From a bacterium (GTDB taxonomy: Bacteria; Patescibacteria; JAEDAM01; Absconditabacterales; Absconditicoccaceae), in NCBI GenBank assembly GCA_017453665.1, contig JAFTEM010000014.1:62001-126000 (forward strand): DNA of 64,000 nt, given 5' to 3'. Position numbers and translations under genes: made by a program. The notes below the pieces were generated by a model, which saw only the letters and a program-made list of their open reading frames with translations, was not told the DNA's origin and searched no databases. Position 1 is the stretch's first letter. Every line of letters begins with the position of its first letter. Positions 1 through 11,962 of the stretch are shown here, in pieces.

Positions 1-585
1 TCATCTAGCATCCAATGTTCCTGTTGTAGTAAACATATCTTTATAAAGATTCTGTACTCATAATTTTTTTGCTCTTCATTTTGCTATTTGTTTTTTACCC
101 ATATAGATATCTTCAAATGCATTGAAAAACATCCCTACTGTTGTAACGGGTAAGTTGTGTAAAACTGCTTCACGAGAATTGATAAGCATATCTCAATAAT
201 CACTACTTTCTGCATGTTCAAGTTCATGATCAACTATTGGTCATAGGACATCTTTATCTTTTGATATTAACCATGGTAACCAATAATAGAGATATTTAGG
301 TTCAAAATATTCTTCAGGGATATCTGAGAATTTAATTTTCCCTTCCATATACTTGTTGAATAAAGCATTACCTTCTTCTCATAATCAACAAGCAAATGTT
401 CCTTCTTCTCATCACTGAATTTTGTATGGTTTCATAGTTAATCATGAGTTCTTAGAATATTTAATTAATGAGGAAAAATATTCAAATTTTTCAGCAACAA
501 TTCTTTGAATTTCTTTCTTTGATAAGTGCTTAAATCAATTTAAACTCTTATCATCTAAGTTTATGTCATTTACTCAATTCTTCAT
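1..585 (-). CDS. Partial protein with HExxH-like motif, resembling N-terminal part of MoxR-associated VWA proteins
   Basis: The coding sequence enters from the left edge of the window, so the C-terminus is missing; about 195 residues are visible, starting at ATG 583-585. It reads through many TGA codons as glycine. Around residues 110-120 there is an HELEHAE segment, followed about 40 residues later by FNAFEDIYMGKK. The arrangement 'HE-x-x-H ... alNalEDiyiek' is reminiscent of the helical, metalloprotease-like N-terminal regions of CobT/YehP-type VWA proteins that work with MoxR AAA+ ATPases. It is the third gene of a minus-strand set behind an AAA+ ATPase (1962-4598) and a repeat protein (615-1940), with a 29-base gap to the latter. 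That gene order supports a VWA or metalloprotease partner, but the VWA domain (MIDAS motif DxSxS) would lie outside the window, so this is an inference. Confidence 0.5.
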
Positions 586-614
586 TATATCCTTAATCTA
601 AGACTAAATAATTC

Positions 615-1940
615 TTATTTCATAAGAAGACGCATTTTTGTGAATATACTTAGGTCTTTATATGATTTTTTTTGTTTTTTTACTTGCTCTCAGAATCACA
701 AATCAATCAATTCAGAAGCAACTTCATCATCTAATCCAGTAAATTCATTTGTATTAATTGCAATATAACTAGCGAAATAATTTAACATACTTGTGTCGCC
801 TTTTGTTTTTCGATAATTTAATAAAATCATAGCTACTTCCTTATCTTTTCATTTGAATTTATATAGAATATCATGAGAAAAACTATAATATCAAGCATTG
901 GTAAGGTTTAAAAAGATTTGTTTATGGTCTCTTTCAAAGAAATATTCAATATTATTAATTAAATACACAAATTCTTTTTTTTCTATAATTTTATTAGCAA
1001 AATCCAGATTCAATCTAGGAACATTATGTAATGATGGATGTTCTTTTTTGTCTAAAAGATATAATGCAACATCTTGTCTTGCTTCAGAAGTATATTTTTT
1101 TAAATCAGTTGTAAAACTTCAACGTTCTCATAAGGCAACAGCTATTTCTTTATCCATTCATTCAAAATCATGAAGCTTGCTTAGGAGATAAGCATCTCAT
1201 CACGCATTAATAATATTGAGAGCTATTTCTTTATGCAATTTTGAAGGAAAACGCTCAATATTTTCACACAGCATTCTAAATTTATTTTTATTCTTTAATC
1301 ATAGAATTTGATTGGCAAAATTTACATCTCCGTCAATCCCTTCTAAATAAAAATATTCTCATTTTTCGATATAAAATAATGCTATATCTTTTCTATCTTC
1401 TTCTTTAAAATGCTTTAATGGAATATATGAACCTGTTTTATCGTATAATGATATTGCAACTTCTTTTGACAGATAATCAAAATCCTTGATATAATCAATA
1501 ATAACTTGAGCGTATCAACACTTAATTAATTTTAATGCTATTTCATCATCTAAATTTAAGCCATAATTCTTAAAATTGTACAAGAAATCAGCTCGAATAT
1601 GCTCTCTTCATTGTTCTTTTGCTTTATCAACCATTTTAAGAGCTATCTGTTTATAACGAGATTTATCAAATGATTGTAGATTACCTGATATAATCCTTAA
1701 ATATCAATTATTAATAAGTAAATCTATATCATTCATTGATAATCTTGTGCCTCTACCATGTCTTATTTGTTTGATGATTTTTTGACATTCAATATCAGTT
1801 CCAACATTTTCAATTTCAAAATCTGAAATAGAATTCAAATTATCCAGAATTTCTTCCTTCTTTTTTTCTACAGAAGGAGTTATTCATTTTTTAGGAATAA
1901 TTATTTTAGCGGAAGTATTTATTGACTCATTTTTTTTCAT
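615..1940 (-). CDS. Helical-repeat (solenoid) protein, 441 aa
   Basis: No enzyme motif is visible. The protein is built of degenerate repeats of roughly 35-45 residues with the recurrent pattern D-[KD]-E-[IV]-A-x-x-L-[IL]-x-x-G followed by an aromatic/hydrophobic helix; examples are the segments around DDEIALKLIKCG, KEIALNIINAG, KEIAVALGERG and DDEVASELIDLG. This looks like an alpha-alpha solenoid of the DUF4116/leucine-rich-variant kind, suited to protein binding. The last residue of most repeats is a glycine encoded by TGA, which is why the gene is invisible in the standard code. It starts at ATG 1938-1940 and ends with TAA 615-617, 21 bases after the AAA+ ATPase gene and just before the HExxH-like gene, so it is probably the adaptor or substrate-recognition part of that module. 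The function is inferred from context only. Confidence 0.6.
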
Positions 1941-1961
1941 GATCTATTTTTAATTAATAAA

Positions 1962-4598
1962 CTATGATAAATGCTCTTGTACATTACTATTCGTTAAAGC
2001 ACGAACAATATTATTTTCACTGAGTGTTTCAAAGAATTCAATTACTTTAGGACGATTGTTAACATCTGTAAGCTGTCCAACAAAAGTTTCAATAACAGCT
2101 TCTTTTGCTGTAAGTCAACCATTATGTAATTGTTCTAATGCTTGTATTGCTAATCTTGGAGAAAATGAAATATCATCAAAAAGTTCATTAGTATCTTCAT
2201 CCCATGGTAAATTGTCTTCCCATGATTCTTTTGTTGCTTTATATCTCACTCTAATATAATTAGCATAAAGCATCATAATATATAAATCTTGCATTCATTC
2301 GATAAAAGTATTTCAGAATTTATTTTGAACGTCTTCTTTATTTCATCAATTAAATAAATTATTCCAAGCCCGGATAAAATCAGTATCACTAATAGGTTTG
2401 AAATTTTTAAGTATTTTCTTCTTTTCTGGAGTTAATCTATTACCATGAATTTGATCAAGTAATGCTTCTTCATAAAGTTCTACATCATTTTGCGTAAAAC
2501 CATTACCTGATGCCAACTTCCAAAAATATTTAACATTACCATAAACCTTTAATGCATCAGAATATGAGACATCTGCGTTTCATTTCCCGTTTGTACGGAG
2601 TAACCAATCATAATCATGATAAATAAAATGAGCTCTAGATCTCACATCTTGTGCTAAAGGCTGAGTTCAAGAATATCCTTGAGGGTTCATAGTACCAAAA
2701 ATCAATACGGAATCCTCCGCTTTCTCCTTTTGTCCTCATGCTTCATCAACAACTAATGATTTACGAGCATCAAGAAGTCCATTTAATCTCTTCTGGATAC
2801 CAGGATCAAGAGTATTAATTTCATCAAGCACTAAGATTGCTCCAGGAGTATGAATAGCTTCAAAAATTTTGGAATTAAGCTTTTTAGATCCGTTTTCATC
2901 AAGAATCCATAAATAAGTTAAATCCTGAACGTCTGTTCTCTTTCAACAAGAGAAAACAAAGACAGGACGATTAGTAAAATGTGCAAAAATATCAATGATA
3001 ACGTTTTTACCTACTCAAGCTTCTCATTCCAAAATAAGAATATCATGCTGACTTTTTAACATCGTTTTTGAGCATTCAGCCATTTCTCTTAGATTCTCCA
3101 TAATATCGGGAGTGATTTTAATTCTATCGGCATCAAAATCAGGAATTTTATCTTCAATATAGTCTCCCATAGATTCATCAAAGATACTAAGTTTATCTTG
3201 AACTCTAGCAAAATGTGGAAGATCTTGTGTTGTATCTTTAAGCTTTTTAACAAGTTCTTTTTTCTTCTCTCAATCATTCTCTTTTGCTATTTCTGCTTTT
3301 ATTCTTCCAATTTCATCTATCTTTTTTTGATATCATCTATTCTCCTTCTGAATCTCTTTCCATTCTTGAGCAGTCATTTCATAAGGATAATCAAGCCTTA
3401 ATCTTTTAGCCATACTAGGTTCAATAACTTTTCAAGAAGTTAAATCTTTAAAAGTAATAACAACATTTCAATCTTGTAATCTTTTTGGTTCCATTCTCCA
3501 TTTATGAACCTTCTTTTCATGATGGGCAACAGGAACAACTTCATCTTTAAACTTTGCATATTCATTACCAACAGAATCTTTGTAAAGTTTAACTCTAGGT
3601 GGTCTTGATTTTATAGTCATTTTTGCAGCATCAATCTTGCTATGAATATATTTATTTACATCCTCTGCTTTATTTAAATCAAAATATCGAGACCACCAAC
3701 TATTTCTAATATGCTTATATTTTGCATCACTATTACAATATTCTTTTATCTCCTTTTCTGATTCACATTCATCTAGTTCTTTTACGATAATATTATCGAT
3801 TACTTTCTTTATAAGAACTGTTAATGAATCATCAAAAAGAGTTTCAAATTTTTTCTTACATTCATCCATATACTTTTCAGAAGCTGATCAACGAGTTATA
3901 GAGTTCGCTTCAATCTTTCTTACTATTTCAACAAAATCATCTTTCCATTTCCCTACATTGAAAGTAATATCTGTATCATTAATCGCTTTTTTTATTGTCT
4001 CAGAAAAGTTATTTGAATAATTTTCAAGCTCAGGAGCGATTTTACCAAATAATGCTCAAGAAATAGCAACTTTAATTGTGTCCTTTAGATCATCATCAAG
4101 ATAATCAACATTATCTAATTTACTAGCTATCATTTCTAAATCTTCGGTTTCTAATGAATCGAAGTCATTTCGTTGTTTTGAAAGTAAATCTGCTTCAAAA
4201 TTGATAGAAAGTTTATTATTCAGTGCCTTAATAGCATCAGAATCTGTAAGTTTTAAATCATCAGCTAATAATGAATGTGGGTTATTCAAAAATGTCTCAA
4301 TACTATTGCTACCATGTAGAAGATCATCAATTAACATTTCTCATAAATCTTTACCATCTATAATCGTAGAATACATATAATCGACAATCATATCTGCTGC
4401 AGATTCAATAGATTCAACTAATTTGTTTTTTACTGATTCAGCACTACTCGAAAGATTCTCCCACAATTTGTTTTGATTATAATTAACAACTTTGAAAATG
4501 GATTCCATATCCTCTGTTGTTAATTCTTGTTCATCAATCACTTTAATAGAAGCATCCTTCGCGTTCTGAAGCAATTCTGAAATTTCTAATTTACTCAT
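1962..4598 (-). CDS. MoxR/AAA_5-type AAA+ ATPase, 878 aa
   Basis: A large AAA+ ATPase. The first ~500 residues are helical and charged with no recognisable domain. The ATPase core follows: Walker A EGEAGVGKN at about residues 520-530, Walker B ILVLDEIN at about 585-592, then a sensor-1-like GTMNPQGYSG and an arginine-containing DVRSRAHF segment. This matches the AAA_5 / MoxR / dynein-related branch, whose members act as chaperones that remodel or insert cofactors into partner proteins, often with a VWA protein. Two Walker A glycines are TGA. I chose ATG 4596-4598 (MSKLEI); an in-frame ATG ten codons upstream (4626-4628) is the alternative. The stop is TAG 1962-1964. It is first in a minus-strand set with the repeat protein and the HExxH-like protein, suggesting a three-component ATPase/adaptor/effector unit. 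Confidence 0.8.
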
Positions 4599-4708
4599 TT
4601 TTAAGTATATGAAAGATAAAATTTTCACTCTATCTAAATAATACTCAAAAATTGAAATTTCACAAAAAAATACAGAAATTTTTATTAATTAAAAGACAGT
4701 TAAAATGA

Positions 4709-5842
4709 TTATTTTTTATCAGGAATACAATAGAGAATAGTTTTAGCTACAGACAAGGAATAATGCCTAATAAAAAATTTGTAATTTAAATCTAAATCAA
4801 TTAAAAATTCTTGTAATTTAAACAAATCATCCCATCTATGATATATCGATAACAAAAGAATTGGCTTATCCCTTTTTAAAATCTCAGTTGCTCATTTTAG
4901 CATACTTCACTCAGCTCATTCAATATCTATCTTTATTCAACCAACTTTCTCATTCTTAATAATCGAATCGAGCCTCCTTGTTTGAATACTATCAATATCT
5001 TTTTTATCTATAGAATCCTTATAGGCATTATATTTTTTATCAATAATATGTGATGTTGATGATGGAACTTGCATAAAATCCATTACACCATCTTCATCAC
5101 ATAAAGCAATATTAAAAATTTTATAATTAATTGTTTTATCTAAAGAATGAATAATAGCATTATAAAATATTTTATTCGGTTCAAAAATATAGAACGTTGA
5201 ATTTCTAATAGAAACTTTATTAGCTAACGTAGTAATAAAATCAGCATTATATGAACCAGCATCAATATATAATCAATCCTTAAAATTATCAATAAATACT
5301 TTATCTAAGTAACATTCATTCCTACTTTTATAAAGGTCTTTAATAAGATCTGGATTCCTAATATACCTATACTTTAGTAAAGCAGTATACAACAACTTAG
5401 AAAAATTATCTTCTAATGTAGTATAACACTTGATGATACTATCTTTATTATTTAAGTAATAACTACTATCTTTCTCTTCTAAAAAATATCCATCAAATAA
5501 GAATAATCTTTTTTCAATATCTTTATAGTTAACTAATAATTTGTTCTTAATAGTTTCATAATACGAACAGGTGATTACTATAGCTCCTTCTGGATCAATA
5601 GCATCGAATGTTTGTTTTATAACAGCAATACCTTTATAGTTATAATCGTATTTATCAGGATTTAATTCATAGATTCATTTAATGGTAATGTTGTTCCCCT
5701 GAAAAAATTTAATAGCTTCATCACATGATTCACTAATTCACCATAAATAAATATAAGAAAAATTTTTTATAGCTAAAAGATAATTATCTAAATATTTTTT
5801 CTTTTCATAATCTAATTGTTCTATAGAATCAAATAGTTCCAT
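4709..5842 (-). CDS. FkbM-family SAM-dependent methyltransferase, 377 aa
   Basis: The C-terminal half carries the FkbM pattern: a glycine-containing SAM motif IDAGSYNADFI around residues 185-200, an acidic residue after a strand (FYIFEPN), and the family hallmark IKIDIEGAE (second glycine and others via TGA) with L-K-G-A following. FkbM enzymes O-methylate sugars or hydroxyls, often in glycan or polyketide pathways. The N-terminal ~180 residues include a Rossmann-like segment (IKGIYELNPDKYDYNYKG, IVITCSYY) similar to those fused to FkbM domains in surface-glycan loci, where it may bind a sugar nucleotide. Starts at ATG 5840-5842, ends at TAA 4709-4711. It lies upstream of the AAA+ gene on the same strand with a ~110-base gap; whether they share a transcript is unclear. 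The family is fairly sure, the substrate unknown. Confidence 0.75.
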
Positions 5843-6136
5843 TTATTTTTTTATGTATAAACAAAATTACTCTAAAAATCTAATATTGTAATTCAATCTA
5901 AATTTTTTCAATCAAAAACCAAATTTTAGAAGCCCATTCAACCTATCCTCATCCAACAATAATCAGTAAAATAATCCACTTCAAAAATCACAACAATTTT
6001 ATAGAAACTAAATATCAAAAAAGACAGCCCCAATTTTAAGCAGTTTCATTTTTCAAATCCATAATTTTAGCTTGTATTCATAATCAAAAACTATATATTC
6101 CTATTGTTTTATTTTTAGATATTGTATTTTAGTGTA

Positions 6137-8356
6137 ATGAAAGAATTTTGGACGACAAAAAGGATTACAATGGCTTGTATCTTTGTGATTTGTCTTTTCT
6201 TTGTTCTCTTCGTAGGAAGATCATTTAATTCAGAGACATTCCAAAGAGATTGGATTTTTACACCTAATGGAATTAACCATTTTAGAAAAGGTCTTGATAT
6301 TTCTTGAGGAACAAAACTTGTTTACAAGATTGACTATAGTAAATATGAAGAAGTATACTCAGCAACTGAACTTTCAGAAGCCAAAAAAAGTATCGAAGAA
6401 GTTATATTAAAAAATATCGACTCAAGAATCTCAACACTTTGAGTAAGTGATTATAAATCATACATTCAAAGATTAGCAGATGAGACTCAAGTTGTAGTAG
6501 AAATTGGATGAGTAGCTGATCTTGACCAAGCTAAAGAAATTATTGGTAAAACGGTAGAACTTGAATTTAGACTCGCTAACGAAGATGATGTAACTGATGA
6601 AACTATCGCTAAAAGAAGAGAAATAGCTGAAAAAGCAAGAGCTGAAGCTATCCTTAATCCTGACAAAATGATTGAACTTTATGAAAATCAAGGATCAGAA
6701 AACATCTACGCACAAAGTTTCTCTTGAACATTATCTATGCTCCCTGAAATCTATCAAGAAAACGTAGAAACACTAAATACAATTCCTCTAAACCAAATTT
6801 CCAACATCATAGAATGAACCTATACATCAAATAGCTACGAAAATGAAGATGGAACATACAGTTATGAAGACATCGACGGATTCCTAATCTTTCGCGTAAA
6901 CCAAAGAGATTCTGAGAGCAAAACAAGTTTCACTTCTGCTGACATCGTTAGCTTTGCTACAGAACAAGGATTAACATACGAAATAACAGATGGAAAAGAT
7001 AACAGAGGTATCGAAGATAATGAATATAAAATCGAAGGAAATACACTCACTTACAATGCATGAGTAACAAGTGAAAGCAATAAGAAAGCATATAAAGTAA
7101 GAATTATTCAATTAGAAAAACCTTCAACACTTTGAGAAACAGATGAAGACATTGAAGAAATCGAAAAAACATTCCAAGACGATATTGCAGAAATCGAGGC
7201 TGCATTAACAGCTAATCCTGATGCAGAAATTACCAAAGGAACAGAACTTGCTGATAACTATATTGATGCTGACACACTTGCTAGTTATATTAGTTGATAC
7301 GAAGCAGCACTCAACGAAGTAAAAGTATATACAGATTCTTCAATCAGTTATATCGTTTATACTAAAGATATAAAAGAAGAAGGTGAAGATGTTTATAGCT
7401 TCGTTGAAGTAAAAGATATCCCTGATACTGCAGCATTCGAGGAAGCATTAAAGACTCAAACAATCTACTCTATAGACGAAATTTTTGTTCAAGATAGATT
7501 ATCATGGAAACTTGCTCAAGGAAATGACGGAAGTCCTCTTAATGGAGCTTACTTTTCATTCGCAAGAGCAGAAACAACTCAACTTTGAGAACCATGTGTT
7601 GGTATCGAATTTAATGGAGCATGAAAAGAAATCTTCTGTGAAGTAACATCAAACAATGTTTGAAAAAGTATGGGAATTTTCATTTGATGAGTTCCTGCTA
7701 CTATCGCAACAATTCAAACAAGAATCTGTGATGGAAGAGCTCAAATCTCAGGAGGATTCGATAAAGAAAAAGCACAAGAAACTGCTAAAGAATTAAATTC
7801 TTGAAATATGCCTGCACCTTTGATTCTTTTACAAGAAGAAAAGGTTAGCCCATCTCTTGGAGACTCAGCATTCCAAGGAGCTATCATTGCTACTATCGTT
7901 GGAATCTTAGCTATTATCCTTTATATCTTCTTTATTTATGGAGGAAGAAAAGCTATCGTTACAACTACAACAATGATTATGTTTATTGTTGTTCTTGCTG
8001 CTATCTTAAAACTTATCGATTATGCATTATCACTTAGTGGTATCGCAGCAATTATTCTTTCTATAGGTATGGCTGTTGATGCAAACATTCTTATCTTTGA
8101 GAGAATGAACGAAGAAGTAAAAGACGGGAAAACATACCTTTCAGCTGTAAAAACAGCTAGCAAGAGAAGTTGGGCCGCTATCAGAGATGGACAAATCTCA
8201 ACATTACTTATTGGTCTACTCCTTTTCGCATACGGTATTAATATGTTTAAAGGATTCGGATCTATGATTATCTTAACAGCAATTCTAACACTCCTTCTCA
8301 ATGTTCCATTCATCGAAGAAATGCTAGAAATTATTTATAAAAATAAGAAGAACTAA
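6137..8356 (+). CDS. secD: Protein translocase subunit SecD, 739 aa
   Basis: SecD pulls preproteins across the membrane together with SecF and SecYEG. An N-terminal membrane segment (MACIFVICLFFVLFVG) is followed by the SecD signature GLDISGGTKLVYKI, a long periplasmic region, then a C-terminal block with several membrane helices containing SIGMAVDANILIFERMNEE, the classical RND/SecD motif. The P1 region is longer than usual and rich in acidic residues. Most of the many TGA codons are in the first two thirds; the last 180 codons have none. ATG 6137 is chosen; an upstream in-frame TTG at 6122 would add five residues. No secF follows: the next gene converges from the other strand, and an intrinsic terminator lies between them. 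Confidence 0.93.
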
Positions 8357-8373
8357 TTCAAAGAAAATAGAGA

Positions 8374-8404
8374 AAAGCAGCCTGGTAAAAAAGGCTGTTT
8401 TTTA
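8374..8404 (+). terminator. Intrinsic terminator behind secD
   Basis: An imperfect stem with CAGCC/GGCTG core, extended by A-T and G-U pairs, is followed by a T-run, 20 bases after the secD stop. The flanking A-tract means it could also serve the convergent helicase gene. Confidence 0.8.
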
Positions 8405-8421
8405 TTAATAGAATTTTTCTA

Positions 8422-10155
8422 TTAGCAAAGCTCTATCTCAAACATTTTAGCCACATTAAAATGTCTCATTTCATGTCTTAGATGACAAAATCATTCCATA
8501 GAATAATATTTCGTTTCTTCAAATTCAGCTGTTCACAACCAAGTTGGGCTAACACGCCTTTTACTCATCGCTCAACTTGCTTTCCTATACATAAAAACAA
8601 TATCCTTCTTTTCTTTCAATGCCTTTTCTATCATCAAAAGCTTTTTCTCTAGGAGAGCATGCCCCATAAAATTAATAATACTAACATTTGTCTTAATATC
8701 AGACTTTTTTAACGGTCTGGTCAAAGTTAAACCATCATATGTTGTCACTCTAGAAAGAGCAACATAGGTCTGTCCCTTTTCAAACGCTCATTTATCTAAA
8801 TCTAGGTTTATCTTTTCTAGTGTTAATCACTGACTTTTATGAATAGTAGAAGCCCATCCTAGTCTAAACGGGAATTGTTCAAATTCTCAAACCTCCTCAT
8901 ATTCTAAAGCTTTTAAATCACTATCATAATGCGGTGAATAAATCGGCCATGTCATTCTACGTAACGAAATTTCTTTTTTTACTCATGGAACACTTATTAA
9001 AACCTCATCAACTACCCCACCATAAAGTTTAACATCAGAAATAGTTCAAATCGTTCAATTTCTTATAGGACTATCTTTCAAATTTCTAATACACATAATC
9101 TGTGCTCAAACCTTAAACTGCAATTCCTCATCTGTTGGATACATCGATTCCGGGAATTCTCACCAAACACTAGCTTCTGAATAATACAATCTCCCTTCCA
9201 ATTCATCTAAACAATCATTATTAATCTTTTCTGCTCTTTTCCTCGTTGGAGTTAATGTCAAAATATTCGAATGTTTAATTTTTGAAATATCATCCTCCAC
9301 TTTTTTATTTATAAGATCAATATCTTCCTGGTTATAAATTCAAACTCTAAAATTATTTAATGTCTCAATAAACTTTCTATCACTTTGACGATAAATTTTA
9401 TCAAGTTCAACTACTTCAAAATGACAGTCATCGAAAACATGAGCTGAAAAGAAAAATTCACTATAATATTTCGTATAAAAAAGCACTCTTTCCTCTCAAA
9501 CAAGCACTGGTGGAAGTTGATATAAATCCCCAACACAAACAATTTGTTTCCCTCAAAAAGGTAAATCACTACCTAAGAAATACTGACAAATACTATTAAC
9601 AATATCAAATATATCAGCTCTCACCATCGAAATTTCATCAATAAGAAGTCCATCACATCCTTTCAAAAGATTTCTCTTCTCTCTTGAAAAATGAATACTT
9701 CAAGACATCAATCTTTGTTTAATATTTTCTGGTGTCGAGTCTAAAGGAATTCAAAAAAACGAATGCAATGTTGATCCCTTTCAATCAAGATTAATTGCTG
9801 CAATACCAGTTGGAGCAAGCGGTAAAAAACTCTTCTGTTTTTCATCAATAAGACGTTTAATAATAAGAGATTTTCAAGTTCAAGCCTTACCAGTTAAGAA
9901 TAAGTTTTTTCATTGCATAATCATATCGTAAACCCTTTGCTGTTCTTTATCAAGCTTAACCTCATCTTTTTGAACTTCTTGATGTAATATTTTTTCACGT
10001 TTTACAGATGACTTATTCTTCTTTTTTTTCAAAAGAACATCATCATTTTTCAAACTAACAGAAGTCTGAACTCTATCCTTTTCCAAAACAGAACATTGCT
10101 TTTTCCCTCCTTTAACAGCATTACCCAATTTAACATCCTTCCATTGACTAACCAT
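8422..10155 (-). CDS. PIF1-like DNA helicase with C-terminal WYL domain, 577 aa
   Basis: Superfamily 1B helicase. After a basic, low-complexity N-terminus (residues 1-75) come Walker A LTGKAGTGKS (about 85-95, one glycine via TGA), Walker B LLIDEISMV, the GDLYQLPPV motif, and near the C-terminal half the motif V/VI region ASTIHKSQGLTL and YVALSRVTTYDGL, all typical of PIF1/RRM3 and RecD2-like enzymes that unwind DNA 5' to 3'. The last ~75 residues form a WYL-like module: IEKALKEKKDIVFMYRKASG then GFCHLRHEMRHFNVAKMFEIE, matching the strand-rich ligand-sensing domain usually found in transcription regulators. Starts at ATG 10153-10155, ends at TAA 8422-8424. It probably acts in replication-fork or G-quadruplex maintenance, with WYL sensing a nucleic acid or nucleotide ligand; the latter is inference. 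Confidence 0.88.
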
Positions 10156-10183
10156 ATCAACCTCTACAAGAAAAAAATAAAAC

Positions 10184-11179
10184 TTATTCTCCCAAAATTT
10201 GTTTTTTAATTCTACTGCTATTCAAGAAAATTAATGCATCCATTTCCTCTGGATTCCAATGTTTTCAAAAAGACTCTAATTGATCTGAATGATGAAATGG
10301 TACAATATATTTATTATGAAATGAAGCATAAATTTTATTAAGTTCTTCCATAAAATTTCCATTCTTTACGATAGAAGAAACCAAGAAAATATCTTTATCG
10401 GTCAATCCTAAATCATCAAGCCATTTACAAAGATAATCGATATAAAAACGGATACTTTCCAATACTAAATTCTTTGCTAATGGATTTTGATCTATCTCTT
10501 CAGCTGTTTTATACCAATACTTTACTATCTGATTATCCTTATACATTTGCATAAGATAATTTACTCAAAAATTAATATGCTCTATTTCTTTATAAAATCA
10601 ATCTTCAACTGCTACAACCTTACAAAAATTATCTTTAATATACAATAGTAAAAAAGAATCCCTCTCAAGTTTCTTTTTCAAAAAAGAAACCGTTTTAAAA
10701 CTTTCAGGCCAAATATGAACATTTTCTTGATTAAAAACATTTCAATAATATTTATTAAATTCAAGAAGTGTATTCCTATTAATATAAATAAAATAAAGAC
10801 GAAAAAATATATCTCATTTTTCTCAAATAAGAAATTTTTTTGGTTCTCCATCTACATAAATATTATCTATTGAGGGGAAAAGTAATTCCTCTTTTGTTAA
10901 AGATTTTAAATGTTCTAATCTCTCATGGACTACAGCATCTAAATCTGCCATAGTAAAAGGCTCCTCTACTTCTTTATAAATATCAAATCTAAAATAATGA
11001 AATCTAGAATCATCTAAAAGAAAATAATGTTCATAATTCTGATAAGAAAGAGAATCTCCAATTATATTATCTAAATTTTCATACCTCTCATATTGTTGCA
11101 TACCAAGTTTATCCTGAAATTTCACAACAGAAAACTTGGGATGACTTTTATCATAAGCTTCATGCCAAAGATAAAACAT
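10184..11179 (-). CDS. Hypothetical protein, 331 aa (weak FtsA/PilM-like appearance)
   Basis: I do not recognise this protein with confidence. It starts at ATG 11177-11179 and ends with TAA 10184-10186, 28 bases before the helicase gene, so the two are probably co-transcribed. It lacks a signal peptide and membrane segments and is rich in Tyr, Phe and Lys. Some segments recall actin-fold cell-division or pilus proteins of the FtsA/PilM type: HERLEHL ... IDNIYVDGEPKK near residues 90-115, then LLYIKDNFCKVVAVEDGFYKEIEHINFGVNYL near 205-240, which has the layout of the phosphate-2/adenosine region. No clear phosphate-1 motif is seen, so this remains a guess. Confidence 0.55.
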
Positions 11180-11287
11180 GAGAGTGTTGAGCTAATATAA
11201 ATAGAATATTACTTAGATACTATCTATTTTAACAAAATTTTCAATAACAATGGGATAAATTCACACACAAAGACACAATAAAAATCT

Positions 11288-11315
11288 TGACTTTGGTAAT
11301 ATTTTTGATATAAAA
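11288..11315 (+). promoter_or_regulatory. Sigma-70-type promoter candidate for the 11355 gene
   Basis: TTGACT at 11288-11293 is followed after 16 bases by TATAAA at 11310-11315. Spacing and sequence are close to the bacterial consensus, and the site sits 40 bases upstream of ATG 11355 in a divergent intergenic gap. Confidence 0.5.
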
Positions 11316-11354
11316 CCAAAAAAACAAATAATAAGAGAACTAAAAACCAAAGAT

Positions 11355-11909
11355 ATGAAAGTAAGAACAAAAAAAATTGAGGTAAGTGTCGGTTACGCAC
11401 CAACCACTCTAAATTTTAAAAAGTATGAGCTTCCAAGACTCATTCTTGACTCTGATGGAAACGAAAAAAAAGAAGCTGAAGAAGTTATTGCAAGAATACT
11501 CGACTACTCTCGAGAAGAAAAAACATGGGTTGCCGTATCACAAAGCGATTTCGATACCCATGTACAAGAGATGCATAACCTGTGGGAGCAAAAAGAACGA
11601 CTAGAAACAGCAAATCGTTTAAAGATAGTAAAATTCCGAAAAGAAAGAATTCAATACTATCTCTTAAGTATCTTAAGTCTTGGGCTCTACAACCGTACCC
11701 ACAAAGCACCAAAACTAGAGCTTCATGCAGAAATTCCTCTCAAAGGAATTAGAACAGTTCTCTTAAAGAACAATGGTCCACAGTTCCTTGAGAAATTTAA
11801 AGAAACCTGCTCCTATCTCTGCAAAAATGATTACATCAATATCAAATTCGATGGAATGCTCTACATCTCACCATCAGAAAAGTTACTCGAACTCATAGAA
11901 AACTATTGA
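11355..11909 (+). CDS. Hypothetical 184-aa protein apparently using the standard code (TGA stop)
   Basis: The product is unknown: a basic, soluble-looking protein with a central stretch rich in Lys, Arg and Leu (residues 85-115) and no known motif. It is unlike its neighbours. All six glycines are GGN and no TGA occurs in 184 codons until the TGA at 11907-11909. An intrinsic terminator begins 14 bases after that TGA. If TGA is read as glycine, the frame continues to TAA at 11970-11972, i.e. past the terminator T-run, which would leave the mRNA without a stop. The gene therefore behaves as if TGA stops here. It has its own promoter candidate and stands between divergent genes, so a recent acquisition from a standard-code source is likely. 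Its CGA codons would then mean Arg at source but perhaps Trp in this cell. Confidence 0.6.
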   Translation: MKVRTKKIEVSVGYAPTTLNFKKYELPRLILDSDGNEKKEAEEVIARILDYSREEKTWVAVSQSDFDTHVQEMHNLWEQKERLETANRLKIVKFRKERIQYYLLSILSLGLYNRTHKAPKLELHAEIPLKGIRTVLLKNNGPQFLEKFKETCSYLCKNDYINIKFDGMLYISPSEKLLELIENY

Positions 11910-11922
11910 GTTCCTCTCACAC

Positions 11923-11962
11923 TGGAAGTAGCTATCAGAACCTATTGCTACTTCCATTTTTT
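11923..11962 (+). terminator. Intrinsic terminator behind the 11355 gene
   Basis: A perfect 10-bp stem TGGAAGTAGC / GCTACTTCCA with a 14-base loop is followed immediately by six T. It starts 14 bases after TGA 11907-11909. Confidence 0.9.
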
